Shown here in pieces: positions 34,388-41,716 of a DNA stretch of 64,000 nucleotides. Below the pieces are notes generated by a model. That model ran no database searches, was not told the DNA's origin, and saw only the letters and a program-made list of their open reading frames with translations. The DNA is from Paenibacillus harenae. GTDB taxonomy: Bacteria > Bacillota > Bacilli > Paenibacillales > Paenibacillaceae. A program made the position numbers and the translations under genes. The stretch is taken from NCBI RefSeq assembly GCF_030812415.1, contig NZ_JAUSST010000008.1:62001-126000 (forward strand), given 5' to 3'. Each line of letters begins with the position of its first letter. Within the stretch, counting starts at the first letter, position 1.

Positions 34388-34577
34388 GCTATGTTGGATA
34401 TTCGCAGTAACTTTAGCTGATTTGGAGGAGGGCTCCAAGCTACATTGGAAATTTAGAGTAACTGTACTCGTTATGAGCCCATTTCAACGGATTCCGGCTT
34501 GTATTTCTGCAAAAATCCAATATAGCCATCTGATACGTCTAAATAAGCCGTTCTATCCTGCAAGTATCCAATATAGC
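34388..34577. repeat. Interspersed TTGGAT module family, copy B
   Basis: Two forward modules (GCTATGTTGGATATTCGCAG and a diverged ACATTGGAAATTTAGAGTAA) and two inverted modules (CTGCAAAAATCCAATATAGC and CTGCAAGTATCCAATATAGC). The rest of the 500-bp gap before metN contains a promoter; no SAM-I (S-box) riboswitch or T-box pattern was recognised. Confidence 0.75.
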
Positions 34578-34757
34578 CCCATCGCTAGCCATCTCCGACG
34601 GACAACCTGCTTGCTTGGTGATTATTTAGCCGTTATGCGAATCCGATATCGATCAGCAAATGGATTAGTCGTCGTTTTTTTTACGGGCGAGCATTAATGA
34701 AACAAAACTTGTTGGAGACAATAGACCATGAATGGGCGGACTGGGATATTTTGTTCG

Positions 34758-34787
34758 TTGACCGTTGCGACAGCCTATTTATACAAT
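34758..34787 (+). promoter_or_regulatory. Promoter of metNPQ
   Basis: TTGACC with TATACA at 16 or TACAAT at 18 bases. It includes the 18-bp element shared with 25365-25382. Confidence 0.55.
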
Positions 34788-34827
34788 ATGGCTTGCTGTA
34801 ACAGGGAGTACGGAGCGGCAGCGGCAT

Positions 34828-35853
34828 TTGGACGATAGGGGGCATACGCATCTGATAGAGCTACATAACATCACGAAGTCGTACCAGGTTGGGGCCGTCT
34901 CGGTAGAGGCTGTTCGAGATATAAGCTTAACGGTTAAGAGGGGCGAAATATTCGGCATTATCGGCCATTCCGGGGCTGGAAAGAGCACGCTGCTGCGGTG
35001 CGTCAATCTGCTGGAGAGGCCGACCTCCGGATCGGTGAAGGTCGGAGAAGTGGAGCTGACCAAGCTGTCGCAGCGTCAATTGCAGGCGCAGCGCCGGAAG
35101 ATCGGCATGATCTTTCAGCACTTTAATCTGCTTTCGATGTCGACGGTTCGCGACAATATCGCTTTTCCTCTCAAGCTGGCGGGGCTGACGGGAACTGCTG
35201 TGCGCGATCGCGTAGACGAGCTTCTGAAGCTTGTCCAGCTCGAGCAGCATGCGGACAAATATCCAGCGCAGCTGTCGGGCGGACAAAAGCAGCGGGTAGG
35301 CATAGCGAGGGCGCTAGCGGGCAATCCCGATGTGCTTCTATGCGACGAGGCGACGTCCGCGCTTGACCCGCAGACGACGAATTCGATTTTGTCGCTGCTG
35401 CTAGATATTAATGCAAAGCTCGGCATCACCATATTGCTCATTACGCATGAGATGCAGGTCATCCGCTCGATATGCGACCGGGTGGCGGTCATCGACAAAG
35501 GCGAGATCGTGGAGCTTGGCGATGTGCTTCATGTTTTTCTGAAGCCGGAGCATCCGGTGACGCGCGATTTCGTCGATCAAGTGTCCGATACGAGCGCTGC
35601 AAGCGTGCTGCTGGAGAAACGGCAGGGACGGCTGCTTCGCGTGACCTACGTGGGCGAGCTTACGTACGAGCCGATTCTGTACAACGCGGTGAAGCAGACG
35701 CCGGTGCAATTCGTTATTTTGCAGGGAACGGTGTCGCGGATGAAGCAAACGCCTTATGGGCAACTGATCGTGGAACTGCTGGGCGAAGACCTTGAAATCG
35801 ATAACGTCGTCGCGGCTCTGCGGAAGGAAGGGCTGGAGGTGGATACGTTATGA
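34828..35853 (+). CDS. metN: Methionine ABC transporter, ATP-binding subunit
   Basis: 341 residues. ATPase motifs: Walker A GHSGAGKSTL, signature LSGGQKQRVGIARAL, Walker B VLLCDEATSALDP and the H-loop ITHEM. The C-terminal ACT-like NIL domain (about residues 265-341) is the MetN hallmark for methionine feedback. The conserved protein begins at LIELHNITKSY. TTG is my choice of start, with GGAG 12 bases upstream; no ATG is well placed, so the start is uncertain. It overlaps metP by 4 bases. Confidence 0.92.
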   Translation: MDDRGHTHLIELHNITKSYQVGAVSVEAVRDISLTVKRGEIFGIIGHSGAGKSTLLRCVNLLERPTSGSVKVGEVELTKLSQRQLQAQRRKIGMIFQHFNLLSMSTVRDNIAFPLKLAGLTGTAVRDRVDELLKLVQLEQHADKYPAQLSGGQKQRVGIARALAGNPDVLLCDEATSALDPQTTNSILSLLLDINAKLGITILLITHEMQVIRSICDRVAVIDKGEIVELGDVLHVFLKPEHPVTRDFVDQVSDTSAASVLLEKRQGRLLRVTYVGELTYEPILYNAVKQTPVQFVILQGTVSRMKQTPYGQLIVELLGEDLEIDNVVAALRKEGLEVDTL

Positions 35854-36512
35854 TGAGCTTCGAGAATGTGCGCTGGGAAGAGATATGGGAAGCGACCAAA
35901 GACACGCTGTACATGATGGCGGCCTCGCTCCTGTTCACGATTATATTCGGCTTGATGATCGGTATCGTGTTGTTCCTGACTTCAAGGAGGCAATTGCTGC
36001 AGCAGCCGATGGTGTACGGCATTTTGTCTGTTATCGTGAACGTGTTGCGATCCGTGCCGTTCGTTATATTGATGATTATGATTATGCCGATTACAAAATG
36101 GATCACGGGAACTTCGCTTGGCGTGGAAGGCTCGATCCCGCCGCTTGTCGTCGCAGCGACGCCGTTCTTCGCGCGACTGGTGGAGACGTCGCTGCGCGAG
36201 GTCGACCGCGGCGTAATCGAGGCGGCCCAAGCGATGGGCGCATCCAAGTGGGATGTTGTACGACGCGTGCTGCTTAGCGAAGCGCGCCCCGGATTGATGG
36301 CCGCGGTGACGATTACGGCGGTGACGCTCGTGTCGTACACGGCGATGTCGGGCGTTATCGGCGGCGGCGGGCTGGGCGACCTTGCCCTTCGTTACGGCTA
36401 TCAGCGTTTTCAAACCGACGTGATGCTCGTGACGGTCGTGCTCCTCATCGTCCTGGTCCAGTTGCTCCAGATGGCAGGGGACGCGCTCGTTCGCCGCTAC
36501 AGCCGCAAATAA
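35850..36512 (+). CDS. metP: Methionine ABC transporter, permease subunit
   Basis: 220 residues, five membrane helices. The inner-membrane component signature is the EAA loop: TSLREVDRGVIEAAQAMGASKWDVVRRVLLSEARP. SVIVNVLRSVPFVILMIMIMP is the family N-terminal block. Translation is coupled to metN through ATGATGA overlap. It forms the channel for D/L-methionine with MetN and MetQ. Confidence 0.95.
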   Translation: MMSFENVRWEEIWEATKDTLYMMAASLLFTIIFGLMIGIVLFLTSRRQLLQQPMVYGILSVIVNVLRSVPFVILMIMIMPITKWITGTSLGVEGSIPPLVVAATPFFARLVETSLREVDRGVIEAAQAMGASKWDVVRRVLLSEARPGLMAAVTITAVTLVSYTAMSGVIGGGGLGDLALRYGYQRFQTDVMLVTVVLLIVLVQLLQMAGDALVRRYSRK

Positions 36513-36562
36513 GGAATAAAGGAACAGCTTAGAGAAAAGCTACTTTCAAAGGAGGGCTATAC

Positions 36563-37408
36563 ATGAAAAAAACAGGAAATATTTTCGTTACGCTTCTGCT
36601 CGTGCTTGCATTGGCCGCTTGCGGACAGGACAAGAATAACGGGGCTGGGCCGACCGATAATGCCGGCAATGCCGGCGAACAGCCGGAGACAGTGACGCTG
36701 AAGGTCGGCGCATCGCCCGTACCGCACGCAAAAATATTGGAGGTTGTTAAGCCTCTGCTTGCCGAAGAAGGCATTGAGCTCGACATCATTGAATTCAACG
36801 ATTATGTACAGCCGAATACGCAGCTGTACGAGAAGCAGATCGATGCCAACTTTTTCCAACACACGCCTTACTTAGAGCAGTTCAATAAGGACAAAGGTTA
36901 TGATCTCGTTAACGCGGGGGCCGTTCATATCGAACCGTTCGGCGCTTATTCGAAAAAAATCAAGAAGATCGACGAGTTGAAGGATGGCGGCAAAGTCGTC
37001 ATTCCTAACGATCCGTCGAACGGCGGCCGCGCTCTTGCGCTGATGGCTACGAACGGCTTGATTAAGCTGAAGGAAGGCGTCGGCGTGAACGGAACGGTCG
37101 GCGACATTACGGACAATCCGAAGAAGCTGGACATCAGGGAAGTCGAAGCGGCGACGCTGCCCCGCGTGCTGGACGAGGTCGATCTGGCGCTCATCAACAC
37201 GAACTACGCCCTTGAAGCCGATCTCGTGCCGACAACCGATGCGTTGTTCATCGAAGGCAGCGACTCGCCATACGTGAACATCCTCGTGTCCCGTTCGGAC
37301 AACAAGGATGCGGATGCGATCAAGAAGCTTGCCGCAGCGCTTCGCTCGCCGGAAGTGAAGAAGTTTATTGAGGATACGTACAAAGGCTCGATCGTGCCTG
37401 CATTTTAA
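36563..37408 (+). CDS. metQ: Methionine-binding lipoprotein
   Basis: 281 residues. Signal peptide with lipobox LAAC, lipidated at C20. NlpA/MetQ family blocks: LKVGASPVPHAKILEVVKP, QIDANFFQHTPYLEQFNKD, VIPNDPSNGGRALALM and ALINTNYALEADLVP. The binding protein delivers methionine to MetNP. AAAGGAGG lies before the ATG. A terminator follows directly, closing the operon. Confidence 0.96.
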   Translation: MKKTGNIFVTLLLVLALAACGQDKNNGAGPTDNAGNAGEQPETVTLKVGASPVPHAKILEVVKPLLAEEGIELDIIEFNDYVQPNTQLYEKQIDANFFQHTPYLEQFNKDKGYDLVNAGAVHIEPFGAYSKKIKKIDELKDGGKVVIPNDPSNGGRALALMATNGLIKLKEGVGVNGTVGDITDNPKKLDIREVEAATLPRVLDEVDLALINTNYALEADLVPTTDALFIEGSDSPYVNILVSRSDNKDADAIKKLAAALRSPEVKKFIEDTYKGSIVPAF

Positions 37409-37427
37409 CGGATCGGATCAATGATAG

Positions 37428-37462
37428 AAACGCGCGCACCGCTTTGGTGGGCGCGTTTTTTT
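37428..37462 (+). terminator. Intrinsic terminator of metNPQ
   Basis: AACGCGCGCACC pairs with GGTGgGCGCGTT and is followed by TTTTTT. Confidence 0.9.
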
Positions 37463-37490
37463 GGCTTGAGCGGGAAGGGGAGGCGTAAGC

Positions 37491-37685
37491 GGAGTAATTC
37501 GACTTCTTTTCGAAAAAAGGGCAAGCGACGCGGAGATTAGATGAGTAATCCGACTTATATTCCATTCATACGGTAGAAGTCGCTTTTCCTTCAAGGCAGA
37601 CGGAGAAATAGCTGGAGAAATCCATCTTATTTTTGGAGATGCCATGGTTTGGATCGATTTAGGTGGAGAATTACATCTTATATTC
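37491..37685. repeat. Four diverged copies of a 22-bp intergenic module
   Basis: Copies start at 37491, 37542, 37613 and 37664, with pattern GGAGTAATYCGACTTATWTTC. Spacings are 51, 71 and 51. An inverted trace (GAAGTCGC) lies near 37576. The remaining gap to 37817 holds a TATAAT at 37764-37769 with no good -35. Confidence 0.65.
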
Positions 37686-37817
37686 ATCATAGGGTTTGGT
37701 TTGGGCAAAGAGAAAGAGTAGAGCAATTTATAGAAGGCTGTCATTTACTAGACTTGCCGCTCATATAATCTACCACATGAATGATTTTCATTACGATGAT
37801 GGTAGAGAAGGGTGGCA

Positions 37818-39170
37818 ATGTCGATGCGGCGGACGATGCAAGCGGCGATTTGTGTGATTGTGGTGTGGTTCACGATGGTTGAGCTTGGAGGATGGGCAGT
37901 CTACAAAGGGGAAGCGGCCGTAGAGGCAACGGCGACAGAGCCGCCGGCCTTTGCGCCTGCTTCTCCGATTAGGCATGCCGAGAAACAGCCGCTGCTTGCT
38001 GAGCCGGCCGCATATGAGGCTGCTGACGACGCGGAGACCGAGCATGCCGCAGTAAAGAAGGAATCAGCCGCGCAAACGGAGCGCGCTGCCAGCGAGACGG
38101 TCGTTCCCGCGCAGCCTAAGCCAAACGGCAAAACCGTTTACCTCACGTTCGACGACGGTCCAAGCAAGCACACGGAGCAGGTGCTTGATATTTTGAAGGC
38201 GGAAGGCGTTAAGGCGACTTTCTTCATGCTCGGCGAGCATGTGGAGCAGCATCCCGATATCGCAAGGCGAGTGCTGGAGGAAGGCCATGCCATCGGCAAT
38301 CATTCCTATAATCATAAATATGAGGAGCTTTACGGAAGTTTCGCCGAATTCGCGGAGCAGGTGATGAAGGCCGACGAAGCCATCTTCGGCGCGACAGGCG
38401 TCAGGACGTCGTTATTCCGTGCGCCCGGAGGCACGTACAGCAACTTCGACCAAGGTTATTTCGACGCGATGGCCGAGGCGGGTTACATCGTGCATGACTG
38501 GAATGTGGATAGCGGGGATTCGAAGCGACGCGGCGTACCGGCGTCCGAAATCATCGCTACCGTTAAGAACTCGAAGCTTGCGGACAGCTTGAACGTGCTG
38601 CTGCATGACGGCGGCGGACATGAGGAATCGGCGAACGCTTTGCCAGCGATTATTTCTTATTATAAGGACAAAGGTTATTCTTTCGCCCCGATTACAGAGG
38701 AAGTTACGCCGATCCATTTTACACTCGCAAAAAAGCTGAAGTGGAGCAGGCCTGCCGTGTTGGAGAACGAGAAGGCGGCGCTCGTGCAATATGCGGGTCA
38801 GATCGCCAGAGAGCGCATGCAATTGCCGCAGCCGGCCGGTTTGGAGCCGAATCTGGTCCTTCATAAAGGCGAAGAGCAGCTTGTGCTGACGCCGGAGGAG
38901 TACGATCTAAGCGGAGGCTCGATTAAAGTGCCGCTCACGAAGCTGGCGGAATGGATAGGGGGCAGCGCGGAGCTTGATCCGGATAGCGGCGTCATAGAGA
39001 CCTACTATAACGGCGAGCAGGTCTATTGGCTGTCGGATTACGCCCTCGGCGGGGTGCAAGGAAAAGCAGAGGCGGCTATCGTGCCCGTCCGGTCTACGCT
39101 TAAGAAGTTCGGCTTCGCGATATCGGACTACGTCTATGATGAGGAACGTCGCGAGATTTGGGTAAAATAG
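37818..39170 (+). CDS. Polysaccharide deacetylase with C-terminal copper-amine-oxidase-N-like domain
   Basis: 450 residues. A signal anchor (about 8-28) and an Ala/Glu-rich linker lead to a NodB domain starting near residue 105. Its five motifs are present: TFDDGP (D112, D113), HSYNH, FRAPGG, DWNVDSGD and LLHDGG. This is the metal site of chitin and peptidoglycan N-deacetylases. The last 120 residues (LHKGEEQLVLTPEEYDL ... IWVK) resemble copper amine oxidase N-domains, which bind the envelope in Paenibacillus. Likely action is peptidoglycan or wall polymer deacetylation. ATG is preferred over the GTG two codons upstream because of AAGGG spacing. Confidence 0.9.
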   Translation: MSMRRTMQAAICVIVVWFTMVELGGWAVYKGEAAVEATATEPPAFAPASPIRHAEKQPLLAEPAAYEAADDAETEHAAVKKESAAQTERAASETVVPAQPKPNGKTVYLTFDDGPSKHTEQVLDILKAEGVKATFFMLGEHVEQHPDIARRVLEEGHAIGNHSYNHKYEELYGSFAEFAEQVMKADEAIFGATGVRTSLFRAPGGTYSNFDQGYFDAMAEAGYIVHDWNVDSGDSKRRGVPASEIIATVKNSKLADSLNVLLHDGGGHEESANALPAIISYYKDKGYSFAPITEEVTPIHFTLAKKLKWSRPAVLENEKAALVQYAGQIARERMQLPQPAGLEPNLVLHKGEEQLVLTPEEYDLSGGSIKVPLTKLAEWIGGSAELDPDSGVIETYYNGEQVYWLSDYALGGVQGKAEAAIVPVRSTLKKFGFAISDYVYDEERREIWVK

Positions 39171-39220
39171 CAGCCGAATAGCGATTCTAGCACGTCTAAA
39201 GCAAGAGTAAGCTGGGGAGA

Positions 39221-39248
39221 CTGAAAAATAGATAGATTTATTTTTCAG
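39221..39248. repeat. 10-bp inverted repeat before the moxR operon
   Basis: CTGAAAAATA, 8 bases, TATTTTTCAG. The second arm runs into the AGGAGG of moxR, so a folded RNA would cover that site. It could also be a weak terminator of the deacetylase gene. Confidence 0.6.
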
Positions 39249-39263
39249 GAGGCGAATTATACG

Positions 39264-40304
39264 ATGAATGCTCCCCAATTGTCCGAGGAAGAAGATAAGC
39301 TGCCGCATAGTCACTGGGCTGAACCTCCCCAAGTGTTACTAAACAGATTGCTAGTCAAAGTAGAGAGCGTCCTGCTAGGGAAGCAAGACGTCATTAGACA
39401 TACGCTGATCGCGCTGCTCGCGGGAGGGCATGTGCTGCTGGAGGACGTGCCGGGCGTCGGCAAAACGATGCTTGCGCAAGCTTTCGCCCGCGTTGTCGGC
39501 GGCGATTTCAAGCGAATCCAATTCACTTCGGATATGCTCCCGGCCGATGTCATCGGCGGAGTAGTCTGGGATGCCCGCTCAAGCGAGCTCGTCTACAGGC
39601 CTGGACCGATAATGGCCAATGTGGTATTGGCCGACGAGATTAACCGTACTTCTCCGCGTACGCAGTCCGCGCTGCTCGAGGCGATGGAGGAGAGGCGCAT
39701 TAGCGTGGAAGGGAAGACGCGCAGGCTTCCGGTTCCGTTCATGCTGATCGCCACGCAAAACCCGCTTAGCTTCGAGGGAACGAATACGCTGCCCGAAGCG
39801 CAGCTTGACCGGTTCATGATGCGGCTGTCGATCGGTTATCCGGCAGCGGCGGAGGAGAAGCGGATGCTGGAGCAATACGCCGACCGGAAGCGGGTCGAAC
39901 CCGAACGGCTGCGTCCCGTCATTGCGACCGAGGAATGGCTGCAAATGCAGGCGGAAGCGCGCCAGACGCATATGCATTCGGCATTGATCGAATATATGGT
40001 GCAGGTGGCGGATGCAACGAGACGGGCGCCGGAGGTGCTGCTTGGACTTAGCCCGCGCGCGCTGCGCGACTGGCTGCGTGCCGCGCAGGCAAGCGCTTAT
40101 GTGGACGGTCGCGGTTATGCGATTCCGGACGATGTGCTGGCAACGGCGGAAGCCGTGCTTCCGCATCGGCTGGCGATGCGTTATGTCGCCTCGTCTAATG
40201 CGCCAGATGCCCTTGCCGTCGTTAAGCGGGCGGTACGCGACGTTCCTTGGCCCGCTGCGGCTGTAGGCGCCGGCTCGGCTCAAGGGGCGGGGAGGCGCAG
40301 ATGA
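39264..40304 (+). CDS. MoxR family AAA ATPase
   Basis: 346 residues. Walker A is GVGKTMLAQAF, Walker B VVLADEINRTSPRTQSALLEAMEE, and sensor 1 lies in LIATQNPLSFEGTNTLPEAQLDRFMM, all MoxR hallmarks. These ATPases act as chaperones for metal or wall-associated proteins encoded next to them. It overlaps the DUF58 gene by 4 bases (ATGA), as in the usual MoxR-DUF58-transglutaminase operon. AGGAGG lies about 10 bases before the ATG. Confidence 0.94.
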   Translation: MNAPQLSEEEDKLPHSHWAEPPQVLLNRLLVKVESVLLGKQDVIRHTLIALLAGGHVLLEDVPGVGKTMLAQAFARVVGGDFKRIQFTSDMLPADVIGGVVWDARSSELVYRPGPIMANVVLADEINRTSPRTQSALLEAMEERRISVEGKTRRLPVPFMLIATQNPLSFEGTNTLPEAQLDRFMMRLSIGYPAAAEEKRMLEQYADRKRVEPERLRPVIATEEWLQMQAEARQTHMHSALIEYMVQVADATRRAPEVLLGLSPRALRDWLRAAQASAYVDGRGYAIPDDVLATAEAVLPHRLAMRYVASSNAPDALAVVKRAVRDVPWPAAAVGAGSAQGAGRRR

Positions 40305-41716
40305 GCAGTCTTTTTGATGCAGATGCGCATATCGACGATGAAGAAACGGCCTCCATTCGAGCTTATCGGACGAAATGGTGGCTTTGGTGCCTGATTGCAG
40401 CCGGTTGGGGCTGCTCGATTGCGGCTGTTGCGATGCGCGGCGGAGCGGTGGAATGGTTCATGGCGGCCGTGCTTACGATGATCGGTCTTATAAGCGGAGC
40501 CGCGCCGGCTCTAGCTGCGACAGGGTTAAGCGCTATCCGTGAAGTCGAAGGCGTCATGCTGAGGGACGGCGGCGAAGCCGGCATACGCCTGTCGATCGCT
40601 AGGCGCGTGGCATTCCCATTCGTATGGATCGCTGTGCGCGAGGAAATCGCGAACGCTTATACGATGAAGGAAAGCCGCGTCGTGTACGGAGCGGTATTCA
40701 TTCCTCTTGTGGAGAAGCAAAAGGAGATCGTATATAAGCTGCGCCGTTTGCGCCGAGGGAGTCATTCCTTCGCGCCGCTAACGGTGACGGTCGGCGACTG
40801 GCTTGGATTGACGACGATAACGAAGCGGCTGGCCTGTCCTTCGGAAGCGATCGTCGTCTTGCCGGCTTTGCCGACGGGCGAGCGGATGGATGAGGCTGAG
40901 CGGGGCGCGCAATATACCGCGGACGGTATCGAGACGGTGTATACGGGCACGGGACGCGATATGGGCACGAATGTCCGCGAGGATGTAGCAGCCGTAGCTA
41001 AGACTGCCGGTATCGGGCCGGACAGCAGGCCTTACCGCGACGGCGACTCGCTGAGGCATATGGACTGGAGATCGGCGGCCAAAGGGCGCGGCTTGCAGAC
41101 GAAGCTGCATAGCCTTGAGACACCGGCCGGTACGTGCATTGTATTGGATACTTGCGCGGCCGGTTATGACCGCAATGATCGGTTGTTTGACGCCTGCTCG
41201 GGCTGGGCGGCGCTTGCCGCCGAACAAGCGGCCGCAGCGGGCGCGCCGGTGACGCTGCTTATGCAGCAAGGAGCAGATGCAGGCGTTAGCTCCGGGAGCG
41301 GAGCTGGAGCGGGCGTTATTAACGTTGTGCGGTCGGGGCTGGAAGGCGACAGCCTGACGCGCGTATCGGAGCTGCTGCTCGCGATGTCGCGCGCGAAGTG
41401 CGACGGCGGGGAGTCGATAGCGGCTTTGCTGCTGCACGAAGAGCGGCTTATGGAGCGGGGCGGAGCGGTGCTGGCTTTTACCGGCGATTGGCGAAGCGGC
41501 AGGAAATGGGGAGATTTGGCTGCTTATGCAGCTTCCAAGAGCTGCAGGCTTGAGCTGTTCATCGCGGTGCAGAGCGCAGTGCCGACTTACGCGATGAGAG
41601 AGCAGCAGAAGTGGCTGGAGAGTAGCGGCGTGAAAGTGACATGGCTGCCTATTCCGGCAGGCATGAACGAGCTTCCTTTTGCCGAGGAAGGGGGCGAGCG
41701 GCATGTCTATGCCTAA
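40301..41716 (+). CDS. DUF58 domain membrane protein
   Basis: 471 residues. Two membrane helices lie near the N-terminus (WWLWCLIAAGWGCSIAAVAM and MAAVLTMIGLISGAAPALAA). The DUF58 motif is SRPYRDGDSLRHMDWRSAAKGRGLQTK, and a VWA-like region follows (CIVLDTCAAGYDR). GGGGAGG lies 5 bases before the ATG. It overlaps both neighbours. The role is unknown; it is probably a partner of the MoxR ATPase in building or checking an envelope complex. Confidence 0.92.
   Translation: MSSLFDADAHIDDEETASIRAYRTKWWLWCLIAAGWGCSIAAVAMRGGAVEWFMAAVLTMIGLISGAAPALAATGLSAIREVEGVMLRDGGEAGIRLSIARRVAFPFVWIAVREEIANAYTMKESRVVYGAVFIPLVEKQKEIVYKLRRLRRGSHSFAPLTVTVGDWLGLTTITKRLACPSEAIVVLPALPTGERMDEAERGAQYTADGIETVYTGTGRDMGTNVREDVAAVAKTAGIGPDSRPYRDGDSLRHMDWRSAAKGRGLQTKLHSLETPAGTCIVLDTCAAGYDRNDRLFDACSGWAALAAEQAAAAGAPVTLLMQQGADAGVSSGSGAGAGVINVVRSGLEGDSLTRVSELLLAMSRAKCDGGESIAALLLHEERLMERGGAVLAFTGDWRSGRKWGDLAAYAASKSCRLELFIAVQSAVPTYAMREQQKWLESSGVKVTWLPIPAGMNELPFAEEGGERHVYA

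Noticed and set aside
34697..34801. A 34-codon frame (MKQNLLETIDHEWADWDILF...) before metN
   Set aside because: No ribosome binding site, and it overlaps the probable metN promoter.
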